Below, piece after piece: positions 7,173 to 14,190 of a DNA stretch of 21,214 nucleotides (its first letter is position 1; every line of letters begins with the position of its first letter). The stretch covers positions 1 to 21,214 of the forward strand of contig VGPP01000013.1 of the NCBI GenBank assembly GCA_016882585.1. The letters are read 5' to 3'. The DNA is from Cyanobacteria bacterium M_surface_7_m2_037. Its GTDB lineage: Bacteria > Cyanobacteriota > Cyanobacteriia > PCC-6307 > Cyanobiaceae. A model generated the notes under the pieces. The model made no database searches, had not been told where the DNA came from, and saw only the letters and a list, made by a program, of their open reading frames with translations. Position numbers and translations under genes: made by a program.

Positions 7173-8804
7173 TTACCCGGCCAGCGCTGGAGCTGTGAGC
7201 GGCGCCTGACGGATCAAGCCGGCACCGGCTGGGGCGTTCATGGCCTTCATGGCCCGCTCGTCTTTGGCGACGAGCACTTCCATCGACGCCTTGTAGCTGT
7301 CGGTCATCAGGCGGGGGTAGAGGCCGATGCCGATGATCGGCACCAGCAGGCAGCCAATGATGTAGATCTCGCGCGGCTCGGCGTCCACCAGGTTGGTGTG
7401 ACCCACCAGCTCGGCTTTTTCCTGGCCGTAGAAGATCTCCCGCAGCATCGAGAGCAGGTAGATCGGCGTGAGGATCACACCGATCGCGGCGAGGCCATCG
7501 ATCGCCACGCGGAAGGGCAGGGTGTAGGCGTCGTCGGTGGCGAAGCCCACAAACACCATCAGTTCGCTCACGAAGCCGCTCATGCCCGGCAGCGCCAGTG
7601 AGGCCAGCGAGCACACGGTCCAGAGGGCGAACATCTTGCGCATCTTCTGGCCCACGCCGCCCATCTCATCGAGCTGCAGGGTGTGGGTGCGGTCGTAGGT
7701 GGCGCCCACGAGGAAGAACAGGGAGGCGCCGATCAGGCCGTGGCTGATCATCTGCAGCATCGCGCCGCTGGATCCCAGGGCACTGAAGCTGCCGATGCCG
7801 ATCAGCACAAAGCCCATATGGCTGATCGAGCTGTAGGCGATTTTGCGTTTGAGGTTGCGCTGCGCAAACGAGGTGAGCGCGGCGTAGATGATGTTCACCA
7901 CCCCAAGCACCACCAGCAGCGGCGCGAACACGGCGTGGCCATCCGGCAGGATCTGGCAGTTGAAGCGCAGCAGGGCGTAACCGCCCATCTTCAGCAGGAT
8001 GCCCGCCAGCAGCATGTGCACGGGTGCGGTGGCTTCGCCGTGGGCATCTGGCAGCCAGGTGTGCAACGGCACGATCGGCAGCTTCACCCCGAAGGCGATC
8101 AGCAGACCGGCGTAGGCGAGCAGCTGGAACTTCACCGAGAAGCCCTTGGCCATCAGATCGGTGTAGTTGAAGCTGATCTCGCCGCCGTAGAAGGCCATCG
8201 CCAGGCCCGCCAGCAGGATGAACAGCGAGCTGCCGGCTGTGTAGAGGATGAATTTGGTGGCGGCGTACTGCCGCTTCTTGCCGCCCCAGATCGCCAGCAG
8301 CAGATACACCGGGATCAGCTCGAGCTCCCAGGCCAGGAAGAAGAGCAGCATGTCCTGCACGGCGAACACGGCGATCTGGCCGCCATCCATCGCCAGTAGC
8401 AGGAAATAGAACAGCTTCGGCTTGAAGCTCACTGGCCAGGCGGCCAGCACCGCCAGGGCCGTGATGAAGGAGGTGAGCAGAATCAGCGGCATCGAGATGC
8501 CGTCGGCCCCTACCGACCACTCCAGACCGAGGTCGGGCAGCCAGCTCACCTTCTCCACCAGCTGCAGATCAGGGTTGCTGGGGTCGTAGCCGTTCAGGTA
8601 CGCGCCCACCGTGATCAGAAAGGTGATCAGCGCAACACCCAGGGCAAACCAGCGCACCTGCTTGCCATCGCCGTTGTCGGGCACAAACGGGATGCAGAGC
8701 GCCGCGCCGATCGGAAACAGGATCGAGGCGCTCAGCCAGGGAAAAGCTGTGCTGCTGCCCTGGTCTGCAGCGGCAGCCAGGAGCGTGGCGACATCCAGAT
8801 GCAC
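7173..8804 (-). CDS. ndhD: NAD(P)H-quinone oxidoreductase subunit 4 (NdhD)
   Basis: NdhD is an antiporter-like, proton-pumping membrane subunit of NDH-1. The 543-aa protein is built of many membrane helices. The conserved pumping residues are present: E160 in FFLAWELELIP and K241 in GVKLPIVPLHTWLPDAHGEA. Sequence and partner ndhF suggest the NdhD1 type of the respiratory/cyclic complex rather than the CO2-uptake NdhD3/D4 types; this is inference. The GTG at 8804 is the only plausible start; no ATG, GTG or TTG was found in frame in the stretch just upstream. A TACACT hexamer ends 25 nt before it. It is separated from ndhF by a 314-bp structured gap, so it may have its own promoter. Confidence 0.96.
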   Translation of the reverse strand: MHLDVATLLAAAADQGSSTAFPWLSASILFPIGAALCIPFVPDNGDGKQVRWFALGVALITFLITVGAYLNGYDPSNPDLQLVEKVSWLPDLGLEWSVGADGISMPLILLTSFITALAVLAAWPVSFKPKLFYFLLLAMDGGQIAVFAVQDMLLFFLAWELELIPVYLLLAIWGGKKRQYAATKFILYTAGSSLFILLAGLAMAFYGGEISFNYTDLMAKGFSVKFQLLAYAGLLIAFGVKLPIVPLHTWLPDAHGEATAPVHMLLAGILLKMGGYALLRFNCQILPDGHAVFAPLLVVLGVVNIIYAALTSFAQRNLKRKIAYSSISHMGFVLIGIGSFSALGSSGAMLQMISHGLIGASLFFLVGATYDRTHTLQLDEMGGVGQKMRKMFALWTVCSLASLALPGMSGFVSELMVFVGFATDDAYTLPFRVAIDGLAAIGVILTPIYLLSMLREIFYGQEKAELVGHTNLVDAEPREIYIIGCLLVPIIGIGLYPRLMTDSYKASMEVLVAKDERAMKAMNAPAGAGLIRQAPLTAPALAG

Positions 8805-8828
8805 AGACGGGGCAACGGCTCTGGGCGG

Positions 8829-8834
8829 AGTGTA
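8829..8834 (-). promoter_or_regulatory. Candidate -10 element of ndhD
   Basis: Minus-strand TACACT, within CTACACTC, ends 25 nt before the ndhD GTG. The same CTACACTC string occurs before ndhF at an almost identical distance. No convincing -35 box is visible. Confidence 0.35.
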
Positions 8835-8888
8835 GAAATCACTTCCGCTGCTGCATCGGTGGCGTGGCGGATGTCACACAGAGCGTTG

Positions 8889-8957
8889 TGCCTGGGGTGT
8901 GTTCGCGGGGCGCTCACCGCTGGGGGCGGACAGCGCCCCGCGAACACACCCCAGGCA
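8889..8957. repeat. Long perfect inverted repeat (26-bp arms)
   Basis: Arms at 8889-8914 and 8932-8957 are perfectly complementary over 26 bp. The 17-nt centre adds a further CCGC/GCGG stem (8917-8920 with 8926-8929) after a small internal loop, giving a near-complete 30-bp hairpin with a TGGGG tip. There is no T-tract on either side. It lies between ndhF and ndhD and does not encode protein. It may be a repetitive palindromic element, an RNA stability or processing structure, or a strong terminator. I saw no second copy in this window. Confidence 0.85.
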
Positions 8958-9035
8958 GCGCGGCGAGAGCTGGCGGCACAGTGACCTTGGCTGCGGCCTG
9001 GGTTGGCTCGCGACAGCCCTTCCCCTCCCTTGCGG

Positions 9036-9118
9036 TGGTCTGAGGCGTTGCCCTGCAGCCGGCATCCGCCGCGCCCCTGCGCGAGCGGCAGCCGGCGAAA
9101 GGGCAACGCCTCAGACCA
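9036..9118 (-). terminator. Composite hairpin directly after the ndhF stop
   Basis: Outer arms of 19 bp (9036-9054 and 9100-9118) are perfectly complementary and the stem abuts the ndhF TGA (9119-9121). The 45-nt interior refolds into nested stems: GCCGGC/GCCGGC (9058-9063 with 9091-9096), CCGC/GCGG (9066-9069 with 9085-9088), and CGCGC/GCGCG (9070-9074 with 9079-9083) capped by CCCT. The position suits an ndhF transcript end or a 3' stabiliser. There is no downstream T-tract, so a classic intrinsic terminator is not certain. Confidence 0.45.
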
Positions 9119-11131
9119 TCACCCGAGTGCTCCGAACAGCACCACCAGCGCGATCACCCCGCCGAAGACGATCAGGGCATAGAACTGGGCGCGGCCGGTT
9201 TCGAAGTATTTGAGGCCTTCGCCGCTGCCGAGGGTCACCAGGCCGGTGAGGTTCACCACGCCGTCCACCACCTTGGAGTCGACCTCGAGCACCGAGCGGG
9301 CCAGCTTGCGGCTGCCTTGCACGAACAGCTTGTCGTTGATGGCATCGAGATACCACTTGTTGGCCAGGAAGGCGTTGATCGCGGGGAAGCGGCCGGCTAC
9401 AGCGGTGCCCAGATCGATCTTGCGGAGGGCGTAGGCCAGAACGGCCACGGTGATGCCCACCACTGAGATGGCGACCGAAGCGCCGGCCAGGGGAAGGAAT
9501 TCGCCCCAGCTGAAGTGCTCGGCCACCTCGGCGGCTTCATGGGGATCGAGCAGGAAGCCGAAGCGGCTGTTCCAGGGCACACCCAGCAGGCCCACCAGCA
9601 CCGAAGGCACCGCCAGCACCGCCAGGGGCATAGCCATCTGCCAGCCGGATTCGTGCGGATGCTCGGCATGGGCGTGGCCGTGATCATCGGCGTGCTCGTC
9701 AGAGCTCTTGCCGGCGGCGGCCATCAGCTGCGCCTGCGTCGCTTTGTCGTTGCCCCGGAAGCTGCCCTCAAAGGTGAGGAAGTAGAGCCGGAACATGTAG
9801 AAGGCGGTCATGCCGGCGGTGATGAAGCCGGCGGCCCAGAGCACCGGGAAGCTGCCGAAGGCCTGGCCCAGGATTTCGTCTTTGCTCCAGAAGCCAGCCA
9901 GGGGCGGGATGCCGCTGATCGCCAGGCAGCCAATGAAGAAGGTGCTGCTGGTGATCGGCATGTGTTTGCGCAGGCCGCCCATCAGGCGCATGTCCTGGGC
10001 GAGTACGGCTTCGTGGCCCACCACCTCTTCCATGGCGTGGATCACCGAGCCGGAACCCAGGAAGAGCATCGCCTTGAAGAAGGCGTGGGTTACCAGGTGG
10101 AACATGCCGGCCACCGGGGCACCGCAGCCCATGGCCAGCATCATGTAGCCGAGCTGGCTCACGGTGCTGTAGGCCAGGCCCTTCTTCAGATCCATCTGGG
10201 TGAGGGCGATCGATGCCCCCAGAAACAGCGTGATCGTGCCGATCACGGCCACCACCACCTGCACTTCAGGGAAGGGCACATACACCGGCTGCAGGCGCGC
10301 CACCAGGAACACGCCGGCCGCCACCATCGTGGCGGCGTGGATCAGCGCAGAGATCGGTGTGGGGCCCTCCATCGCATCGGGCAGCCACACGTGCAGCGGG
10401 AACTGGGCCGATTTCGCCATCGGGCCCATGAACACCAGAAGGCAGAGCAGCACCGCGATGCCGTTCGACACGCTGCCATTGGCAATCGCTGCTTGCAGGC
10501 CTGTGCCCACCTGCTCAAAGCCGAAGCTGCCGGTGGCCCAGAACAGACCGAGGATGCCGAGCAGCAGGCCGAAGTCGCCCACGCGGTTCACCACAAAGGC
10601 TTTCTGGGCAGCATTGGCGGCGCCATCGCGCTCGTACCAGAAGCCCACCAGCAGGTAGGAGCACATGCCCACCAGCTCCCAGAACACATAGATCTGCAGG
10701 AGGTTGGGGCTAATCACCAGGCCCAGCATCGAGCTGCTGAATAGGGCCAAGTAGGTGAAAAAACGCACATAGCCCTTGTCGTGGGCCATGTAGCCATCGG
10801 AATACACCATCACCAGCACGGCAATGGTGGTCACCAAGGCGAGCATCACGGCACCCAAGGCATCCACGCGGAAGCCCATCTCCAGGGTGAAGGCCCCCGC
10901 GCTGGCCCAGTTGAACAACACTTCAGTGGGGCCGGCCCCCGCCAGCTGCTGGGCGAGCACGGCGTAGCTGAGCACGGCGGCGGCACCCACGCTGGTGATC
11001 AGGAACAGGGCCACCGGCTTGCGCAGGCGGTTCACCGTGCGGTTGAAACTGATCAGGCCAAGGCCCACCACCGCTGCCCCAATCAAGGGCAACACCGGAA
11101 TCAGCCAGGCGAGTTCGGCAGGCGAGGGCAT
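9119..11131 (-). CDS. ndhF: NAD(P)H-quinone oxidoreductase subunit 5 (NdhF)
   Basis: NdhF is the distal antiporter-like subunit of the NDH-1 membrane arm, carrying the long lateral helix. From the ATG at 11131 the protein is 670 aa. Key residues are present: E152 in YVFWELVGMCSYLLVGFWYER and K240 in GPMAKSAQFPLHVWLPDAMEG. A soluble loop at about residues 473-494 is strikingly rich in His, Asp and Glu. A TTG five codons upstream (11146) is also in frame, but the ATG gives the usual MPSPAE-type N-terminus and lies 24 nt after a TACACT hexamer. It ends against a large hairpin and precedes ndhD. The type is most likely NdhF1, the partner of NdhD1. Confidence 0.97.
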   Translation of the reverse strand: MPSPAELAWLIPVLPLIGAAVVGLGLISFNRTVNRLRKPVALFLITSVGAAAVLSYAVLAQQLAGAGPTEVLFNWASAGAFTLEMGFRVDALGAVMLALVTTIAVLVMVYSDGYMAHDKGYVRFFTYLALFSSSMLGLVISPNLLQIYVFWELVGMCSYLLVGFWYERDGAANAAQKAFVVNRVGDFGLLLGILGLFWATGSFGFEQVGTGLQAAIANGSVSNGIAVLLCLLVFMGPMAKSAQFPLHVWLPDAMEGPTPISALIHAATMVAAGVFLVARLQPVYVPFPEVQVVVAVIGTITLFLGASIALTQMDLKKGLAYSTVSQLGYMMLAMGCGAPVAGMFHLVTHAFFKAMLFLGSGSVIHAMEEVVGHEAVLAQDMRLMGGLRKHMPITSSTFFIGCLAISGIPPLAGFWSKDEILGQAFGSFPVLWAAGFITAGMTAFYMFRLYFLTFEGSFRGNDKATQAQLMAAAGKSSDEHADDHGHAHAEHPHESGWQMAMPLAVLAVPSVLVGLLGVPWNSRFGFLLDPHEAAEVAEHFSWGEFLPLAGASVAISVVGITVAVLAYALRKIDLGTAVAGRFPAINAFLANKWYLDAINDKLFVQGSRKLARSVLEVDSKVVDGVVNLTGLVTLGSGEGLKYFETGRAQFYALIVFGGVIALVVLFGALG

Positions 11132-11154
11132 CCGGCGCTGGTGCAATCAGGGCG

Positions 11155-11160
11155 AGTGTA
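11155..11160 (-). promoter_or_regulatory. Candidate -10 element of ndhF
   Basis: Minus-strand TACACT, within CTACACTC, ends 24 nt before the ndhF ATG. It lies in the 47-bp gap after the zeta-carotene isomerase-like gene. The match to the box before ndhD is the main support; no clear -35 is seen. Confidence 0.35.
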
Positions 11161-11178
11161 GGCAGCGCGATGGGCGAT

Positions 11179-11919
11179 TTATCCCAGCCAGTGGGCAAGC
11201 CCGGTGCGGCTGAAGGCAGTGGCACCGCTGCCGATGAAGCGATGGGCCCACCAGAACACCCCCACCGCGATGGCGATCCCCAGCTGGGCGGGGCGCAGGA
11301 ATTCGCTGAGCTGTAGCTGCTGCCGTCCATCGAGCACGGCTTTGAAGGGAACCACCGAGGTGCTGGCCCGCAGCTCCTCGAAGGCGGCTCCAAAGCGATT
11401 GCTCAGGCGGCGATCACCGTTCCAGATCGCGAATAGGTGATGGGCGATCAGGCCGGCGCAGGTGGCCACCATGAAGCTGCTGCCGATCCAGAGCAGGTGG
11501 GTGCAGCACCAGAGGATCTGGCCGATGGCCTGGGGATGGCGGCTGATGCGGATGATCCCTGTGGCGTACATCCGCACCTGGGGCTTGAGCACCGCCGGGA
11601 TCTCCAGCAGGTTGTAGGTGGCCGGATAGAGAAACAGAAAGCTGATGGCGGTACCGACCCACACCACCGGAATGATCCAGGGCTGGTCCTGCAGGTTCCA
11701 GAGCCGGATGCCGTCGTAGCGGTGGGCCAGGAAGTAGCCGATCACCACCACGGCTGAAGGGATGCTCACGGCGGCGAACAGCAGCCGCCAGGCCCGCTCA
11801 CCGATGCGCTCCACGCCCCAGTAGCGCAGGGAGGCGCCGCCGCTGTGAATCACGGCAAAGGCCAGCAGCAGCGCCAGCATCACCCAGCTGCTGTGATGGA
11901 GATCGCTGGTGGGAGTCAC
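11179..11919 (-). CDS. NnrU-family membrane protein, probable 15-cis-zeta-carotene isomerase
   Basis: The protein has about six membrane helices and the NnrU-family pattern: LLLAFAVIHSGGASLR near the N-terminus, then YFLAHRYDGIRLWN, LYPATYNLLEIPAVLKP, and the conserved GIIRISRHPQAIGQILW with a His that matches the haem-ligand region of plant Z-ISO. Z-ISO isomerises the 15-cis bond of zeta-carotene between the two desaturases. The phytoene desaturase and synthase genes lie 2-4 kb away, which favours this role, but the function is inferred. The start is uncertain: GTG 11919 is used; GTG 11982 adds 21 low-complexity residues, and ATG 11880 begins at MLALLLAF. Confidence 0.8.
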   Translation of the reverse strand: MTPTSDLHHSSWVMLALLLAFAVIHSGGASLRYWGVERIGERAWRLLFAAVSIPSAVVVIGYFLAHRYDGIRLWNLQDQPWIIPVVWVGTAISFLFLYPATYNLLEIPAVLKPQVRMYATGIIRISRHPQAIGQILWCCTHLLWIGSSFMVATCAGLIAHHLFAIWNGDRRLSNRFGAAFEELRASTSVVPFKAVLDGRQQLQLSEFLRPAQLGIAIAVGVFWWAHRFIGSGATAFSRTGLAHWLG

Positions 11920-12020
11920 AGGCCGGCTGGCGCGAGGAGTGGGCTGATTCTCCCCAGTCGCCTGAGATCCCCGAGAGGGCACCTAGAGTTCAACCTCTCG
12001 CAGCCACCCTGCGCCCCTGC

Positions 12021-13016
12021 ATGGCTGATCTGCCCTTCACCCTCGATCAGCTGCGCATCCTGCGGGCGATCGCCAGCGAGGGCAGCTTCAAAAAAGCGGC
12101 CGACAGCCTCTATGTGACGCAGCCGGCGGTGAGCCTCCAGATCCAGAACCTGGAGAAGCAGCTGAATGTGTCGCTGTTCGATCGGGGCGGCCGCAAGGCG
12201 CAGCTCACCGAAGCCGGCCACCTGCTGCTCAGCTACTGCGATCGGATCCTCAGCCAGTGCCAGGAGGCCTGCCGAGCCCTCGACGATCTCCACAACCTCA
12301 AGGGCGGCTCCCTGATCGTGGGCGCCAGCCAGACCACCGGCACCTATCTGATGCCGCGGATGATCGGGCTGTTCCGTCAGAAGTACCCCGACGTGGCGGT
12401 GCAGTTGCAGGTGCACAGCACCCGCCGCACCGGATGGAGCGTGGCCAACGGCCAGATCGATCTGGCGATCATCGGCGGCGAGTTGCCCAGTGAGCTCAAC
12501 GAGCTGCTGCAGGTGGTGCCCTACGCCAGTGATGAGCTGGCCCTGGTGCTGCCCACCAAGCACCCCCTGGCCCGCCTGCCGGAGCTCAGCAAAGACGATC
12601 TCTACCGCCTGGGCTTCGTGTGCCTGGATGCCCAGTCGACCACCCGCAAGATGGTCGACCAACTGCTGGCGCGCTCAGGCCTGGATGTGTCGCGCCTGAA
12701 GATCGAGATGGAGCTCAACTCGTTTGAGGCCATCAAGAACGCCGTGCAGAGCGGCCTGGGCGCCGCCTTCCTGCCGGTGGTATCGATCGAGCGGGAGCTG
12801 GCGGCGGGCAGCCTGCACCGCCCGGCCCTTGCGGATCTTTCGGTGCGGCGGCAGCTCAAGTTGATCAGCCATCCCTCGCGCTACTGCTCCCGCGCGGCTG
12901 ATGCCTTCCGTAAGGAGGTGCTGCCGGTGTTCGCCAGCCCCGATAGCCCCCTGCGCCGGCCGCTTCTGCAAAACCAGCCCCCCGCCGTGGAGCAGGCGGG
13001 GGCTGATCCAGCCTGA
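12021..13016 (+). CDS. rbcR: LysR-type regulator, RbcR (Ycf30)-like
   Basis: The 331-aa protein has an N-terminal winged helix-turn-helix (about residues 6-65; FTLDQLRILRAIASEGSFKK, then AADSLYVTQPAVSLQIQNLE) and a two-lobed effector domain (about 93-300; SLIVGASQTTGTYLMPRMIG). Wording across both domains is close to what I recall of cyanobacterial and algal RbcR, an activator of Rubisco genes; NdhR/CcmR are the alternative paralogues, and no rbcL is nearby. The last 30 or so residues are a Pro/Ala/Gln-rich tail, part of which is encoded by a hairpin that may be a terminator for the opposite strand. It is divergent from the NnrU-family gene; TAGAGT (11984-11989) is a possible -10. Confidence 0.85.
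   Translation: MADLPFTLDQLRILRAIASEGSFKKAADSLYVTQPAVSLQIQNLEKQLNVSLFDRGGRKAQLTEAGHLLLSYCDRILSQCQEACRALDDLHNLKGGSLIVGASQTTGTYLMPRMIGLFRQKYPDVAVQLQVHSTRRTGWSVANGQIDLAIIGGELPSELNELLQVVPYASDELALVLPTKHPLARLPELSKDDLYRLGFVCLDAQSTTRKMVDQLLARSGLDVSRLKIEMELNSFEAIKNAVQSGLGAAFLPVVSIERELAAGSLHRPALADLSVRRQLKLISHPSRYCSRAADAFRKEVLPVFASPDSPLRRPLLQNQPPAVEQAGADPA
12976..13004 (-). terminator. Terminator-like hairpin for the ndhM-DUF3172 unit, inside the rbcR 3' end
   Basis: Minus strand: GC-rich stem AGCCCCCGCC/GGCGGGGGGCT (one extra base in one arm), 8-nt loop, followed by GGTTTTGC. It lies 16 nt past the DUF3172 stop, as expected for an intrinsic terminator. The same bases encode the last residues of RbcR on the plus strand, where no T-run follows. 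Confidence 0.45.
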
Positions 13017-13020
13017 TCGA

Positions 13021-13665
13021 TCAGAACTGATCGGCTTCCGGCGTAATGCCCACGGTGTCGTCGGCGACGCCCTTGGTGAGGAACTTGTTCTCGCTGGTGT
13101 CGGTCTGGTACACGCAGCGCACCACCGGCTTGTCTTTCACGGAGCCGATGTAGGCGAAGGTGTTCATCCGCTGCTTGCACTGGCGCATCTGCTCAGCGGT
13201 CACCGCGCCCTCCTTCTGCAGCACGCTCCAGTTTTCCCGCCGGATCACACAGCCGGGCTTGAGCGCGGGCTGCGTCACGAAGCTAGTGCTGGGGTTCATC
13301 GTGGTGTACAGCTCGATGTCCATCACGAAGGCGCTGGCGCCCCATTGCCGGCAGAACTCCGGATCGGGCACGGCCATGTCGAGCTGCTGGGAGCTGGCGA
13401 TGTTGCCCTGATCCCCCTGGGTGGTGCTGGAGATGCCGGTGCCGATGCCGATGCCCACCACCAGAACGCCCGCCAGGATCGCTCCGCTGGCCACGTTGAA
13501 CTGAAAGCCGCCGCCGCCACCGGGGCCGTTGCCGCCGCCCGAGGAGCCGCCACCGCGCCGGGGCAAGTCGTAGGGATCACGCCCGCGGCTGGGGCGCCCG
13601 CGACGCTCCTCCGGATAGCCGTAACGGTCGTCGTCGTAGCCGCGGCTGCTGCGGGATCGGGTCAT
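13021..13665 (-). CDS. DUF3172 protein, single-pass membrane
   Basis: The 214-aa protein looks like the cyanobacterial DUF3172 family, whose function is not known to me. The first 55 residues are Arg-, Asp-, Tyr- and then Gly-rich and disordered, with a Gly run at 38-53. One hydrophobic helix follows (about 57-79, NVASGAILAGVLVVGIGIGTG). A globular part of about 130 residues comes next, with four Cys (in PEFCRQWG, KPGCVIRR, MRQCKQRM and VVRCVYQT), which might form disulfides if it faces the lumen or periplasm. The ATG overlaps the ndhM stop by four bases (ATGA), so it is co-expressed with an NDH-1 subunit. A link to NDH-1 or thylakoids is inference from this coupling. Confidence 0.8.
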   Translation of the reverse strand: MTRSRSSRGYDDDRYGYPEERRGRPSRGRDPYDLPRRGGGSSGGGNGPGGGGGFQFNVASGAILAGVLVVGIGIGTGISSTTQGDQGNIASSQQLDMAVPDPEFCRQWGASAFVMDIELYTTMNPSTSFVTQPALKPGCVIRRENWSVLQKEGAVTAEQMRQCKQRMNTFAYIGSVKDKPVVRCVYQTDTSENKFLTKGVADDTVGITPEADQF

Positions 13666-14009
13666 GCGCTCTGGGGGGCCTGCGGCAGGCCCATGGAGTA
13701 GTTCAGAACCCGGCAGTCGGGGTTGTAGCGGAGGGCGCCGGCCTGGAGCAGTTCGCGGATCTTGCCCTCGAGTTCCGAACCGATGCGGCGCAGGTTGTAG
13801 TCGTTGAGATCCTGGCCGGCATGGGCATCCACCAGCTCGCGGAAGCGCTGCTGCACGGTTTCGATGCTGGCCTGATCCCAGAGGAACTCGTTGTCAGGGT
13901 CGAGGTCCAGCGTGAGCTGGTTGGGGTCGAGCACCAACTGAGCGTTCTCCACGCGGGCCGTGAAGATGCGCACGTGGCGTGTGGTGGCTTTGAGCAGTGT
14001 GTCGGCCAT
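13662..14009 (-). CDS. ndhM: NAD(P)H-quinone oxidoreductase subunit M (NdhM)
   Basis: NdhM is one of the oxygenic-photosynthesis-specific subunits of NDH-1 and belongs to its peripheral arm on the cytoplasmic side. From the ATG at 14009 the protein is 115 aa and begins MADTLLKATTRHVRIF, followed by LDPDNEFLW and DLNDYNLRRIGSELEGKIRE, and ends VLNYSMGLPQ, all characteristic of NdhM. A longer frame from a TTG at 14045 adds 12 residues unlike the family and is rejected. TAAAGT (14061-14066, minus) is a possible -10. It heads a two-gene unit with the DUF3172 gene. Confidence 0.95.
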   Translation of the reverse strand: MADTLLKATTRHVRIFTARVENAQLVLDPNQLTLDLDPDNEFLWDQASIETVQQRFRELVDAHAGQDLNDYNLRRIGSELEGKIRELLQAGALRYNPDCRVLNYSMGLPQAPQSA

Positions 14010-14142
14010 GGAGCAGGGCAGGGCAGCGCAGGCCGGCAGACCCAAAGACCGGCTGCGTTGACTTTAGAAAGCCCCCGCGCCGTGCGGTCAAGCGCCGGCC
14101 GCGGCGGGTTGGATTCAGGTGGGCTCGCGGCATTGGCTCAGC

Positions 14143-14186
14143 ACCCCTGCAGCAGCCCCCTTAAGGTTGTCTGCTGATTCAGGGGT
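14143..14186 (+). promoter_or_regulatory. Dyad immediately upstream of the phytoene desaturase start
   Basis: A 13-nt arm (ACCCCTGCAGCAG, 14143-14155) pairs with CTGCTG (14171-14176) and, after an ATT bulge, CAGGGGT (14180-14186), leaving a 15-nt loop. The only Shine-Dalgarno-like string before the ATG at 14191, AGGGG (14181-14185), lies inside the 3' arm. If transcribed, it could hide the ribosome site. Against this, a -10-like TAAGGT (14162-14167) ends 24 nt before the ATG; if that is the promoter, the left arm is not in the mRNA and the dyad would act as a DNA site. Confidence 0.45.
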
Positions 14187-14190
14187 TTTC

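Larger units (their letters stand above)
8805..9118. other. Non-coding gap between ndhF and ndhD
   Basis: This is the longest stretch without a gene in the window. It holds two large hairpins (8889-8957 and 9036-9118) and a candidate ndhD -10 (8829-8834). Several open frames cross it, but their translations are low-complexity Arg/Pro/Ala strings created by the palindromes and by high GC, and I do not regard any as coding. No tRNA-like fold was recognised. Confidence 0.7.

Noticed and set aside
8732..9106. Short open frames crossing the ndhF-ndhD gap
   Set aside because: Their translations consist of Arg/Pro/Ala repeats produced by the inverted repeats, and they end inside ndhD or the hairpins.
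9515..10744. A 409-codon plus-strand open frame opposite ndhF
   Set aside because: NdhF is unmistakable on the other strand; the antisense product is a low-complexity His/Gln/Glu string.
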